Of a DNA stretch of 64,000 nucleotides, positions 37,809 to 46,681 are shown piece after piece. Both the position numbers and the translations under genes were made by a program. The notes below the pieces were generated by a model that was not told the origin of the DNA, made no database searches, and saw nothing but the letters and a program-made list of their open reading frames with translations. Each line of letters opens with the position of its first letter. The stretch's first letter is position 1. The stretch covers positions 3,472,001 through 3,536,000 of the forward strand of contig NZ_JANIET010000001.1 in assembly GCF_024506435.1 (NCBI RefSeq), written 5' to 3'. Source of the DNA: Pantoea trifolii. Its GTDB lineage: Bacteria; Pseudomonadota; Gammaproteobacteria; Enterobacterales; Enterobacteriaceae.

Positions 37809-38912
37809 TCACCCCAACACCCGCACCACCGCCGCCTTAAAGATCTTCACGCCAATCTCCAGCGAGCTGAGCTCAAAGCGCATCTCGGGATGATGCAGGC
37901 CCGGCACCAGATTGGTTCCCAGTCCCCAGAAACCGGCTTTCACCTGCGGATTTTTCACCGGGTAATAGAAGAAGTCCTCGCTGCCCGGCGTGGTTTTGGT
38001 ATCCAGCAAACCGTCTTCACCCAGCACATCGACAATCGCCGCACGAATCACCGCCGTGGCTTCTTCATGAATTTCTGCTGCCGGCATCTCCTTCAGCACC
38101 GCCACGTCCGCCTTGGCACCCAACGCCGCCACGCTATGCTGAATCGCCAGCGTGACTTTCTCTTTCAGCACCTCCATTGGCGCGTTTTCCTGCGAACGCA
38201 AATCCCACACCACGCGCGCCTCATCCGGCACCGAGTTGGTCACGCCCGCATCGCACAGAAAACGCGTGGCTTTCACGCTCCAGGTCAAACCCGGCGGCAG
38301 ATGGATGGCGTTGACGGCCTGCACCGCTTGCACCGCCGCATCCAGCGCGTTAACGCCCAAATGCGGACGCGCTGCATGCGCCGGCGCGCCCTTGATGGTG
38401 GCTTCCAGCGTGCTGCAGGCGGAGTAAATCACCGCTGGCGTCGCCTGCCCCACATGGCACTCTTCCAGCGGACGCACATGGAAGCCGAGAATCATCTCCA
38501 CATCCTCCAGCGCGCCGCCCTCAATCATCGCCAGCGCACCGGCACCGAGTTCTTCCGCTGGCTGGAACAGCAGCTTCAGCCGCCCTTTCTTGATCGCGCC
38601 CTCATTCAACAGCTCTTGCGCCGCCGTCAGCACCACCGACGAATGGCCGTCGTGGCCGCAGGTGTGACGCGCACACGCCACGCCGTCAATGATATGACCG
38701 AGCGCATCCATATCCGCACGCAGGGCCAGCACCGGACCGGGCACGCCGCTGTCGATTTCCGCCACCATGCCAGTGGTATTATTGATGCCGCGCGTCACCT
38801 TAATTCCGGCGCTTTCCAGCTGATCGGCAATATAAGCAGAGGTTTTGAATTCCTGAAAACCCAGCTCGGGGATTTCATGCAGAAAATGGTAATGCTCTAA
38901 GACGTTCGACAC
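37809..38912 (-). CDS. M20-family amidohydrolase (hippurate hydrolase/AbgA type)
   Basis: A 367-residue zinc peptidase-like hydrolase. Metal ligands: D/H in LALRADMDAL and HTCGHDGHSSV, the catalytic EE in FQPAEELGAG, H in GFHVRPLEE, and the last H in GLHHPEMRFEL. A dimerisation lid lies at about 170-280. The family removes acyl or aminobenzoyl groups from amino acids (hippurate, N-acetyl-amino acids, p-aminobenzoyl-glutamate); which is not resolvable here. The GTG at 38912 with AGGAG upstream is preferred to an upstream start at 38939. No partner transporter is adjacent. Confidence 0.87.
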   Translation of the reverse strand: MSNVLEHYHFLHEIPELGFQEFKTSAYIADQLESAGIKVTRGINNTTGMVAEIDSGVPGPVLALRADMDALGHIIDGVACARHTCGHDGHSSVVLTAAQELLNEGAIKKGRLKLLFQPAEELGAGALAMIEGGALEDVEMILGFHVRPLEECHVGQATPAVIYSACSTLEATIKGAPAHAARPHLGVNALDAAVQAVQAVNAIHLPPGLTWSVKATRFLCDAGVTNSVPDEARVVWDLRSQENAPMEVLKEKVTLAIQHSVAALGAKADVAVLKEMPAAEIHEEATAVIRAAIVDVLGEDGLLDTKTTPGSEDFFYYPVKNPQVKAGFWGLGTNLVPGLHHPEMRFELSSLEIGVKIFKAAVVRVLG

Positions 38913-39150
38913 CGCTAAGCTCCTGACAAGTAAAGGCAAGCCTCAGCATCGCCCGATGCGCAGCTATAATCAATCCAGCGTGAATGAAAATTAGTCAAAA
39001 GTGAGAACTCTTCGCATTCAACATGTGGAATAATTCCATTTACAATCAATAAGATAAATTCAACTTTTTTAAGGAAAGTCCTTCACAAAAAAGTATAGAT
39101 TGATGCATAATTCGCCGTACTTCACCTGACAAATTAAAAAGGACTCAGCC

Positions 39151-39657
39151 ATGTTAACTGCTGAAATGACCTCGCGTTTGAACGACCAACTGAATCTCGA
39201 ATTCTTCTCTGCCAACCTCTATCTGCAGATGAGCGCCTGGTGCAGCGATAAAGGCTATGAAGGCGCCTCTTCATTCCTTAAAATGCACTCTCGCGAAGAG
39301 ATGCAGCACATGCAGAAGCTGTTTGATTATGTCAGCGATGCCGGTGCACTGCCGGTGCTGGGCAGCATTGCGGCTCCGGCCATTAGCTGGACGTCACTGA
39401 ACGACGTGCTGGAAGAAGCGTTGAAGCATGAGCAGTTGATCACCAAAAAAATCAACGAGCTGGTGCACACCGCATTAACCACGCAGGACTACTCGACCTT
39501 CAACTTCCTGCAGTGGTACGTTGCCGAGCAGCATGAAGAAGAGAAGCTGTTTAAAACCGTGCTGGATAAACTGGCGATGGTGGGTAATAAAGGCGAAGGC
39601 CTGTTCCTGGTGGACAAAGATCTCGGCCACATGTCTGTCGACGGCCACAGCGCATAA
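39151..39657 (+). CDS. ftnA: Non-haem ferritin FtnA
   Basis: A 168-residue four-helix ferritin subunit (E. coli FtnA 165). The ferroxidase-centre glutamates and histidine are seen in LNLEFFSANLYLQM, SREEMQHMQKL and EQHEEEKLF, plus WYVAEQHEEE typical of FtnA. Twenty-four subunits store iron in the cytoplasm. AAGGAC precedes the ATG. A strong terminator follows at 39685. Confidence 0.95.
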   Translation: MLTAEMTSRLNDQLNLEFFSANLYLQMSAWCSDKGYEGASSFLKMHSREEMQHMQKLFDYVSDAGALPVLGSIAAPAISWTSLNDVLEEALKHEQLITKKINELVHTALTTQDYSTFNFLQWYVAEQHEEEKLFKTVLDKLAMVGNKGEGLFLVDKDLGHMSVDGHSA

Positions 39658-39684
39658 TAATAAAGATGACACACAGCAAAACAG

Positions 39685-39713
39685 AAAACGCCCGACATGT
39701 CGGGCGTTTTTTT
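39685..39713. terminator. Bidirectional terminator between ftnA and the GGDEF-EAL gene
   Basis: AAAACGCCCGAC / GTCGGGCGTTTT with a 2-nt tip and a T7 run on the plus strand, and an A/T-rich flank on the other. It ends ftnA and possibly the convergent gene. Confidence 0.85.
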
Positions 39714-39717
39714 ATGC

Positions 39718-42561
39718 CTATTCCAACTCTTTCAACCGCAATTCAGATGGCTGCGGACGGCCAAAGAAATACCCCTGGAACAGCGTACAACCCTCTTCAC
39801 GCAGTTTGGCGTACTGCTCGCCGCTCTCCACGCCTTCGGCGGTGATCTGAATATCGAGGCTGCGGCTCATGCCAGTAATGGCGCGGATGATCGCCAGCGC
39901 CTCGCGGCTGTCGCCCATATCGTTGATAAACGACTTGTCGATTTTGATCTTGTCGAACGGGAACGATCGCAGATAGCTCAGCGATGAGTAGCCAGTGCCG
40001 AAATCATCCAGCGCAATCTGCACGCCAAGCGTTTTCAAACTCTGCAGCGTACGGATATTACCGAGCGTATCGTCCAGCAGCACCGATTCGGTGATCTCCA
40101 CTTCCAGCCGATGCGGTGCCAGTCCTGATTCACGCAGCGCGCCCTCCACCACGGACACCAGCGAGCTGTTCTTAAATTGCAGTGGCGACAGGTTTACCGA
40201 CACCGATTGTTCGGTGTTCCAGCTTTGCGCTTCGCGGCAGGCTTCATACAACGCATAAGCACCCAGCATATGAATCAAGCCGGTCTCTTCGGCAATCGGG
40301 ATGAAATCGTTCGGCATAATCAGCCCTTTAATCGGGTGATGCCAGCGCATCAGCGCTTCATAGCCGATGATGCCCTTCTCGTCGGTGATCGGTTGATAAT
40401 AGAGTTTGAGCTGACGGCCGGAGATCGCCTCGCGCAGATCGTTCTCAATCACGCGACGACTACGCGCCTGATCGTCCATTTCTATGGTGAAGTGTTCGAA
40501 GCGATTGCGGCCATTACGTTTTGCTTCGTACAGCGCCATATCGGCGCAGCGCAACATATGTTCCGGCGTGTTGGTGGCTTGCGAGGTGAGCGCGATGCCG
40601 ACGCTCAAACCCACCGACAGGTTATGTCCTTCAACGTTAATGGGCGGACGGATTCCCTCGATCAGCCGCTGCGCCACCACCGCCGCTTCATCAGCAGAAC
40701 GGACATTGGGCAGCACGATGGCAAACTCGTCGCCGCCAATACGCGCCAGCGTATCGTGATCGCGCAGCGCGCTGCGCAGGCGTTTCGCCACCACGCGCAA
40801 CAGGTCATCACCAATCTGGTGGCCGAGCGCATCGTTAACGTTTTTGAAGTTATCGAGATCGAGACACAGCGTGGCACTAACCTGATTATTTTGATTATCC
40901 ACGCGCAGCGCTTCACTCAGTTTCTGGCGGAACAGCACGCGGTTCGGCAGGCTAGTGAGATTATCGTGATGCGCCATATGACGGATGCGCGCATCGGCTT
41001 CGCGCTGGTCGGTCACGTCTTCGACAATCAGCATCACGTAGTTCTGACGCATATCTTTGCCGCTGATGGTGGTGGCACGCGTATGCAGAATACGCTCGCC
41101 GCCCGCCGTCAGCAGCAGCTGTTCGCGCGAGTGAATGCCCTCGCTGCGCAGCGCCACATCCGCCAGGCTATTAAAGTAATCGCCCAGCTCCGCCGACATA
41201 CATTCGTGCGGGCGTTTATGCATGATCAGCGCTTTGTTGACGCCAAACAGCTGCTCGGCTTTGTCGTTCACCATCAGGATTTCACGGCTGATGGCATCTT
41301 CCACAATCACGCACGAAGGGATATTGCTGATGATGGTGTCGAGGAAGCCCGACAGCTCCGACATTTTGGCACTCTGCGACTGCGCCAGATCCCGCGCGCG
41401 CAGCAGCTGCTGCTCGTTTTCACGGCGTTCGGTGATATCGCGGGTAATTTTGGCGAAACCGATCAGTTTGCCGGTCTCATCCCGGATTGCCTCAATGACA
41501 ACGTGCGCCCAAAACGCCGATCCATCTTTACGGTAGCGCCAGCCTTCATCTTCGTAACGGCCGGTTTTCAAGGCGATGCCAAGGTTGGCTTCCGGCGTGT
41601 TGGCATTACGTTCCGCTGAACTGTAAAACACTGAAAAGTGCTGACCGACAATTTCGTCAGCCAGATAACCTTTGGCGCGCTGCGCCCCATTGTTCCAGTT
41701 CACTACGCGGCCCTGCACATCCAGCATATAGATGGCGTAATCGCGCACGCCTTCCACCAGCAGGCGGAAATTCTTCTCCTGCTCGTGCTGTTTACGCAGC
41801 AGCGCCTGCTGTTCGGTGCAGTCACGGGTAATTTTGGCGTAACCGATCAGTTTGCCCGCATCATCGCGGATCGCGTCAATGATGACATGCGCCCAAAACG
41901 CGCTGCCATCCTTGCGGTAACGGTAGCCTTCGTCTTCGAAACGACCGGTTTTAAAGGCGGTGGTGAGGTTTTTTTCCGGGATATGGTTGAGTCGATCCTG
42001 CGCGCTGTAGAAGCGTGAAAAGTGCTGTCCAACGATCTCTTCGGCCACGTAGCCCTTCGCGCGCTGTGCGCCCACATTCCAATTTTCAACGTTGCCGTCC
42101 AGATCGAGCATGTAGATAGCGTAATCGCTGACGCCTTCCACCAGCATGCGGAAACGCTGTTCCTGCTCACGCTGTTTACGCTGCTGCTCCTGCTGCTCGG
42201 TGCAGTCGCGGGTGATTTTCGCAAAACCCAGCAGCTCACCAAACTCATCGCGGATAGCGTCGATCACCACATGCGCCCAAAACGCGCTGCCATCTTTACG
42301 ATAGCGCCAACCTTCGGTTTCGAAGCGTCCGGTGGCCGTCGCTGTCGCCAGCCCACGCTGCGGCGCGCCGTTTTTACGATCCTCTTCGCTGTAAAATAGC
42401 GCAAAATTCTTCCCCACGATTTCATCGGGGGTATAGCCTTTGGCACGCTGCGCGCCGGCGTTCCAGTTCGCCACGGTGCCATCGGGTTTGAGCATGTAAA
42501 TGGCGTAATCCACCACGCTCTGTACCAAAAGTCGGTACATGACGTCAGAGTTATTATTCAT
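39718..42561 (-). CDS. Four-PAS GGDEF-EAL c-di-GMP protein
   Basis: A 947-residue cytoplasmic signalling protein. Three very similar PAS-PAC repeats (about 10-130, 135-260, 265-390) each contain YAIYML, GAQRAKGY and RYRKDGSAFWAHV; a fourth, divergent PAS (about 400-520) follows. The GGDEF domain keeps RIGGDEFAIVLP and an inhibitory RDHD site; the EAL domain (about 700-945) keeps YEALMRWHHP, EITESVLLDD and DDFGTGYSSLSYL. Both catalytic modules look intact, so it may make and break c-di-GMP. It has no membrane segment. It is transcribed alone, opposite to ftnA. Confidence 0.92.
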   Translation of the reverse strand: MNNNSDVMYRLLVQSVVDYAIYMLKPDGTVANWNAGAQRAKGYTPDEIVGKNFALFYSEEDRKNGAPQRGLATATATGRFETEGWRYRKDGSAFWAHVVIDAIRDEFGELLGFAKITRDCTEQQEQQRKQREQEQRFRMLVEGVSDYAIYMLDLDGNVENWNVGAQRAKGYVAEEIVGQHFSRFYSAQDRLNHIPEKNLTTAFKTGRFEDEGYRYRKDGSAFWAHVIIDAIRDDAGKLIGYAKITRDCTEQQALLRKQHEQEKNFRLLVEGVRDYAIYMLDVQGRVVNWNNGAQRAKGYLADEIVGQHFSVFYSSAERNANTPEANLGIALKTGRYEDEGWRYRKDGSAFWAHVVIEAIRDETGKLIGFAKITRDITERRENEQQLLRARDLAQSQSAKMSELSGFLDTIISNIPSCVIVEDAISREILMVNDKAEQLFGVNKALIMHKRPHECMSAELGDYFNSLADVALRSEGIHSREQLLLTAGGERILHTRATTISGKDMRQNYVMLIVEDVTDQREADARIRHMAHHDNLTSLPNRVLFRQKLSEALRVDNQNNQVSATLCLDLDNFKNVNDALGHQIGDDLLRVVAKRLRSALRDHDTLARIGGDEFAIVLPNVRSADEAAVVAQRLIEGIRPPINVEGHNLSVGLSVGIALTSQATNTPEHMLRCADMALYEAKRNGRNRFEHFTIEMDDQARSRRVIENDLREAISGRQLKLYYQPITDEKGIIGYEALMRWHHPIKGLIMPNDFIPIAEETGLIHMLGAYALYEACREAQSWNTEQSVSVNLSPLQFKNSSLVSVVEGALRESGLAPHRLEVEITESVLLDDTLGNIRTLQSLKTLGVQIALDDFGTGYSSLSYLRSFPFDKIKIDKSFINDMGDSREALAIIRAITGMSRSLDIQITAEGVESGEQYAKLREEGCTLFQGYFFGRPQPSELRLKELE

Positions 42562-42763
42562 TGTTATTCGCCTATTGCTGGCCTGGTATCGTCAAGTTGA
42601 TTAAGAAAATTCTTAATTATCATGCAGACTTAAGCGCAAATACGCAGCGCTGACAAGCGCTATTCATCCGCAGACAAATGTTGGTAGGTCAGTTATCGGC
42701 AGTGGCGAGAAAATGTTCAGCGGGATACTTTATAAATCATGATGCGTTGACGGCAGGCTGGCG

Positions 42764-44500
42764 TTACGTTTGCCACGGCAAAGTGCCGTGCGGCAGGCGC
42801 CGGGTCAGACATGTGGCCAACGCCATTAATAAACACACCACCACAATCATCAGGCAACCGACCGCCGCCGCCAGCGAAGCGGAACCGCCTTCATCGAGAA
42901 ACACAATGGTCGGCCCGATGGTTTGCGTTTGCGAGGTGACCAGCAGCACCGAAACCTGGATTTCATTCAGCGCGGTGAGAAACACCAGCACGCTGCCTGC
43001 CAGCGCGGAGGGTGCCGCCAGCGGCAACAAGATGTCGCGCATGCGGCGCAGAAAACCGGCGCCGCACAAGCGTGCGGCTTCATCCAGTGCCGGTTCCAGT
43101 TGGGCAAATCCGGCCAGCGTGGGGCGCAACACCAGCGCGAGGAAGTTCGCCAGATAGGCGGCGAGAATGATCCACACCGTGCCATACAGCGAAATATTGA
43201 CGATCGGCAGCGGGCGCAGGAAGAACAGCATCGCCGCCACGCCGGTGACAATGCCTGGCAGCGCGTAGGTCAGTTCACTCGCCAGCCACAAACCGCGCAC
43301 CAGTTTGGTACGCCGCCAGCTAAGGAAGTAGGCGAGAAACAGCGCGCAAACCGTCAAAATCAGCGCCGTCAGCGTGGTTAATCCGAGGCTGGTGAAAAAC
43401 GCGTGCCGCACCGCCGGATAGCCCCACAACGCGGCATGGAAGTTCTCCAGCGTCAGCGTTTGCCATCTGAGCGCCTGACCAAAACCGCTGGTGAGCGCGG
43501 TGATTAGCAGCGCGCTGAGCGGTAACAGCAAGGTCAGCGCCATCCACAGCCAGGCGACGCCCTCAACCGCTATACGCCCGCGCCCCAGCGATTGCTGCCA
43601 CAGGCGCGGTGCACCGTTGACGCGCACATCATGGCGTCCGCCCAACCAGGCGCTGGCCGCCATGCCCGCTAACGTGATCACCGCAATCAATAACGCATAC
43701 ACCGCCGTGTTCGGCAGCGCGCCTGGGCCAATACCATTCAGCTGCTGATACACCAGCGTGATCAGCGTGGGCACGCGCGCCGGGATCCCCAGCATCGCCT
43801 GAATGCCGAAGTTGCCCGCCGCCGCGACAAAGGTCAGCGCGGCTCCGGCAAAAATCGCCGGGCGCGCCAGCGGCAGCACAATGGTGAACAGGATGCGCGC
43901 GCGAGACGCCCCGCTGGCCTGCGCCGCTTCCACCAAATCAGCAGGCAAACGGCGCAAACCGGCGCGCACGGTGAGAAACACTAAAGGCGCATTGTGCGTG
44001 CCGAGCAGCAGCACAATGCCGGTTAAGGAGTAAAGCGGCTGCTCGCCGGGGGCAAACCATGGCAATCCAAGCGTGGCGAACAGCAGCGCCAGCGGACTGC
44101 CTGGTGCCAGCGCCTGCAGCCAGGCCAGCGCAGTCACCTGCGGCGGAATCATCAGCGGCAGGATAAACGCAAACACCCAGGCGGTTTTAGCACGCAGATC
44201 GCTGAGCGCCACCAGCCATGCGGCGGCGGTGCCGAGCACCACGGAAATCAGGGTAGAACTGAGCGCGATGAGCAAGGTATTGCCGCTGGCGATCAACACG
44301 CGATCGCTCGCCAGCAGGCGCGTTAAGCGCGCGATATCCGGTACGCCGTTGGGCGCGATGGCGGTCCACACCAGCCGCATCAGCGGAGCGACCGACAGCA
44401 AACCAATCAGCAGCACCATCAGCGCCAGAATCAACCGCTCGCTGTTAACGCGCGGCGCTTTGCGCGCCGCACTGCGCCATTCGTTGCTCAACACGCTCAT
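42764..44500 (-). CDS. ABC transporter permease, fused double domain (Fe3+/AfuB-like)
   Basis: A 578-residue inner-membrane protein with about 12 membrane helices in two homologous halves. Each half has an EAA loop for the ATPase: EAAQASGASRARILF and EAARLCGAGFLRRMRD. This size and fusion are those of the FbpB/SfuB/AfuB iron(III) permeases and of some 2-aminoethylphosphonate permeases. It overlaps closely with the binding-protein gene (2 bp gap), last gene of the operon ATPase - binding protein - permease. Confidence 0.9.
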   Translation of the reverse strand: MSVLSNEWRSAARKAPRVNSERLILALMVLLIGLLSVAPLMRLVWTAIAPNGVPDIARLTRLLASDRVLIASGNTLLIALSSTLISVVLGTAAAWLVALSDLRAKTAWVFAFILPLMIPPQVTALAWLQALAPGSPLALLFATLGLPWFAPGEQPLYSLTGIVLLLGTHNAPLVFLTVRAGLRRLPADLVEAAQASGASRARILFTIVLPLARPAIFAGAALTFVAAAGNFGIQAMLGIPARVPTLITLVYQQLNGIGPGALPNTAVYALLIAVITLAGMAASAWLGGRHDVRVNGAPRLWQQSLGRGRIAVEGVAWLWMALTLLLPLSALLITALTSGFGQALRWQTLTLENFHAALWGYPAVRHAFFTSLGLTTLTALILTVCALFLAYFLSWRRTKLVRGLWLASELTYALPGIVTGVAAMLFFLRPLPIVNISLYGTVWIILAAYLANFLALVLRPTLAGFAQLEPALDEAARLCGAGFLRRMRDILLPLAAPSALAGSVLVFLTALNEIQVSVLLVTSQTQTIGPTIVFLDEGGSASLAAAVGCLMIVVVCLLMALATCLTRRLPHGTLPWQT

Positions 44501-44502
44501 GC

Positions 44503-45492
44503 TTAGCCACCGAACAGCGCGGTGAACTGATCGCGCACTGCCGCATCTTCTTTGATCGCTTTCGCCACGTCCGGCGACAGCAGCTTGATTTTGTTGATCG
44601 GCGTGAAACCTTCCGGTGCTGAGACACGATCGTCCACCGGACGGTTGCCCTGCTCGACCACCAGCTGCTGGCCTTGCTCTGACAGCATAAAGTTGACGAA
44701 GGCTTTGGCGGCCGGCAAGTTGTGCGCGGTTTTCATAATGGCAACCGGCTCGGTGACGTAGGAAACGCCCTCTTTCGGATAGACCAGATCCACCGGCGAA
44801 CCCTTTTTCTTCGCCAGAATCACGTCAGCGTCGGTGATGATGCCGTACTTATCCAACCCGCTGGCGACCGCTTTTAGCGCCGGGCCGTTGCCGCCCTGCG
44901 GCGCTACGCCGATGGCCGCCAGCTTCTTATAGAAGCTCCAGCCAATCGACGGCGTATTGATATCGGTGTGCAGCTTGTAGAGCGCCGCGCCGGAGTAGAG
45001 CGGGCTTGGCACCGCAATCTGCCCTTTATTGGCATCAACCGCCAGCGCGTTCCAGCTATCAATCGGCTGCGCGTGCTGGGTGTTGTAAGCAATCACCGTG
45101 GCGATGATTTTGGTGCCGAAGAAGGTTTTGTCTTTGTCGTAGAACGACGGATTGATGTGGCTGAGCGGCGCATCACTGTAGCTATAAAGATGGTTTTCGT
45201 TTTTCAGCGCGCCAAGGTTGATGGCATCGGCAATCAGCAACACATCCGGCTTGGCTTCACCGCTCATCATTTCGGTGCGCAGCACGTTCATTAACTGCGT
45301 GGTGCCGTTGCGCGTCCATTCGACCTGCACATGGGGATAGGCGGCTTTAAAGGCATCCATGGTTTGCTGGGCAATTTCCGGTGCCTGCGAGGTATAAACC
45401 ACCAATCTTCCCGCCGGTGCCTCATCGGCAAGGCTGGCGGCAGAAACGAATAATCCACTGGCTAACATCAACACGTTGAACGACGTACGCAT
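44503..45492 (-). CDS. ABC transporter periplasmic substrate-binding protein (Fe3+-type family 1)
   Basis: A 329-residue precursor with a signal peptide ending at AASLADEA. The mature part has the family pattern VVYTSQAPEIAQQTMDAFKA, VEWTRNGTTQLMNVLRTEM and the C-terminal hinge VYPKEGVSYVTEPVAIM. The adjacent tyrosine pair that holds Fe3+ in many FbpA proteins is not obvious (PSPLYSGAALYK has separated tyrosines), so a phosphonate or another anion is possible as ligand. ATG at 45492 with AGGG upstream. Confidence 0.87.
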   Translation of the reverse strand: MRTSFNVLMLASGLFVSAASLADEAPAGRLVVYTSQAPEIAQQTMDAFKAAYPHVQVEWTRNGTTQLMNVLRTEMMSGEAKPDVLLIADAINLGALKNENHLYSYSDAPLSHINPSFYDKDKTFFGTKIIATVIAYNTQHAQPIDSWNALAVDANKGQIAVPSPLYSGAALYKLHTDINTPSIGWSFYKKLAAIGVAPQGGNGPALKAVASGLDKYGIITDADVILAKKKGSPVDLVYPKEGVSYVTEPVAIMKTAHNLPAAKAFVNFMLSEQGQQLVVEQGNRPVDDRVSAPEGFTPINKIKLLSPDVAKAIKEDAAVRDQFTALFGG

Positions 45493-45517
45493 AGCATTTC
45501 CCTGAAGGGTTAAGAAG

Positions 45518-46585
45518 TTAAGAAGGAAGAATCCAGCCGTCGCGCAGTGCCACACCGACAGTGGCATCGACAGCGGGTAAAGGTTGATCGGCCAGCAGCA
45601 GCGTGATGCTGCACTCGGGCGCATCCAGCGGCGTGACATTCAGTTGATGGTGGCCGCCGCGATAAATCACCCGCTGCACGCGCGCGGCAAACTGCGGTTC
45701 GCCCGGCGCGGCTAACTGGAAATCGACGGCATGAAAGCTGGCTTGCGCCTGTGGCTGCGGGCGCTGATCCCGCGCGCAGCGTAACGGCACGCGCAGGCCG
45801 CACAGCGTGGCAAAGGCGCGGCCATCGCCGAGTGGTTCAATATCGCTGATCGGCAGTACTTTGCCGTCATCAACAAAGCGCGCGACCATGGCATTCGCCG
45901 GTTCGCGCCACAGCGTTTGCGGCGTGGCGAACTGCATCACGCGGCCAGCATCCATCACCACGATGCGATCGGCCAGCGCCATCGCTTCATGCTGATCGTG
46001 GGTGATGTAGAGCAAGGTGGCGCGGCTGTGATGATGGAAGCGGCGGAACTCCTCTTCCATGGTGGCGCGCAGGTGGACATCAAGGTTGGCGAGCGGTTCA
46101 TCGAGCAAAACCAGCGTTGGCTGCGCCACTAAACAACGCGCCAGTGCCACACGCTGACGCTGGCCGCCAGAGAGATCGGCAGGACGACGTGCGGCGAACG
46201 CCTCTAATCCCACCAGCTCCAGCGCCTGCTGCGTGCGGCGCTCGCGTTCGGCACGCGCTACGCCGTTAACTTTCAGGCTGTAGGCGACATTCTCCGTCAC
46301 CGTCATATGCGGCCACAGCGCGTAGCTCTGGAACACCACGCCAAGCTGACGATCTTCCGGCGGCAGATGCACGCCCGGCGCGGCGAAGCAGCGATCGCCA
46401 ACGTGAATTTCTCCGCCATCGGCGGTTTCAAATCCGGCCAGCAGGCGCAGCAAAGTGGTTTTGCCGCAGCCCGACGGACCCAATACGGCGATGAATTCTC
46501 CCTGCGCAATCTGCAGCGAGATGTCTTGCAATACCGGCTGCGCCGCAAAGGATTTGCGCAGCCCGCGCAGTGTGATTGATGCCAT
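45518..46585 (-). CDS. ABC transporter ATP-binding protein
   Basis: A 355-residue cytoplasmic ATPase, PotA/FbpC type. Walker A GPSGCGKTTLL, Q-loop VFQSYALWPH, signature LSGGQRQRVALAR, Walker B LVLLDEPLANLD and switch His THDQHEAM are intact, with a C-terminal TOBE-like regulatory part (about 240-355). First gene of the three-gene transporter operon. Confidence 0.93.
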   Translation of the reverse strand: MASITLRGLRKSFAAQPVLQDISLQIAQGEFIAVLGPSGCGKTTLLRLLAGFETADGGEIHVGDRCFAAPGVHLPPEDRQLGVVFQSYALWPHMTVTENVAYSLKVNGVARAERERRTQQALELVGLEAFAARRPADLSGGQRQRVALARCLVAQPTLVLLDEPLANLDVHLRATMEEEFRRFHHHSRATLLYITHDQHEAMALADRIVVMDAGRVMQFATPQTLWREPANAMVARFVDDGKVLPISDIEPLGDGRAFATLCGLRVPLRCARDQRPQPQAQASFHAVDFQLAAPGEPQFAARVQRVIYRGGHHQLNVTPLDAPECSITLLLADQPLPAVDATVGVALRDGWILPS

Positions 46586-46658
46586 GTTTCTGGCCTTTCG
46601 CTAACAGTCCGGCTAAGACCCTACGACACTGTGATGACGATTCCATGACATTGGGCCA

Positions 46659-46678
46659 GGTCGCCATAAATGGCGACC
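46659..46678. repeat. Dispersed 20-bp palindrome, copy 4
   Basis: GGTCGCCATAAATGGCGACC just after the OlsF-like gene's stop codon side. The CTAC extension is missing on its right; a CCCTACGAC remnant stands about 30 bp to the left. Confidence 0.85.
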
Positions 46679-46681
46679 AAT

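Noticed and set aside
40177..41619. 480-codon plus-strand frame opposite the GGDEF-EAL gene
   Set aside because: Antisense shadow; internally repetitive only because the PAS repeats are.
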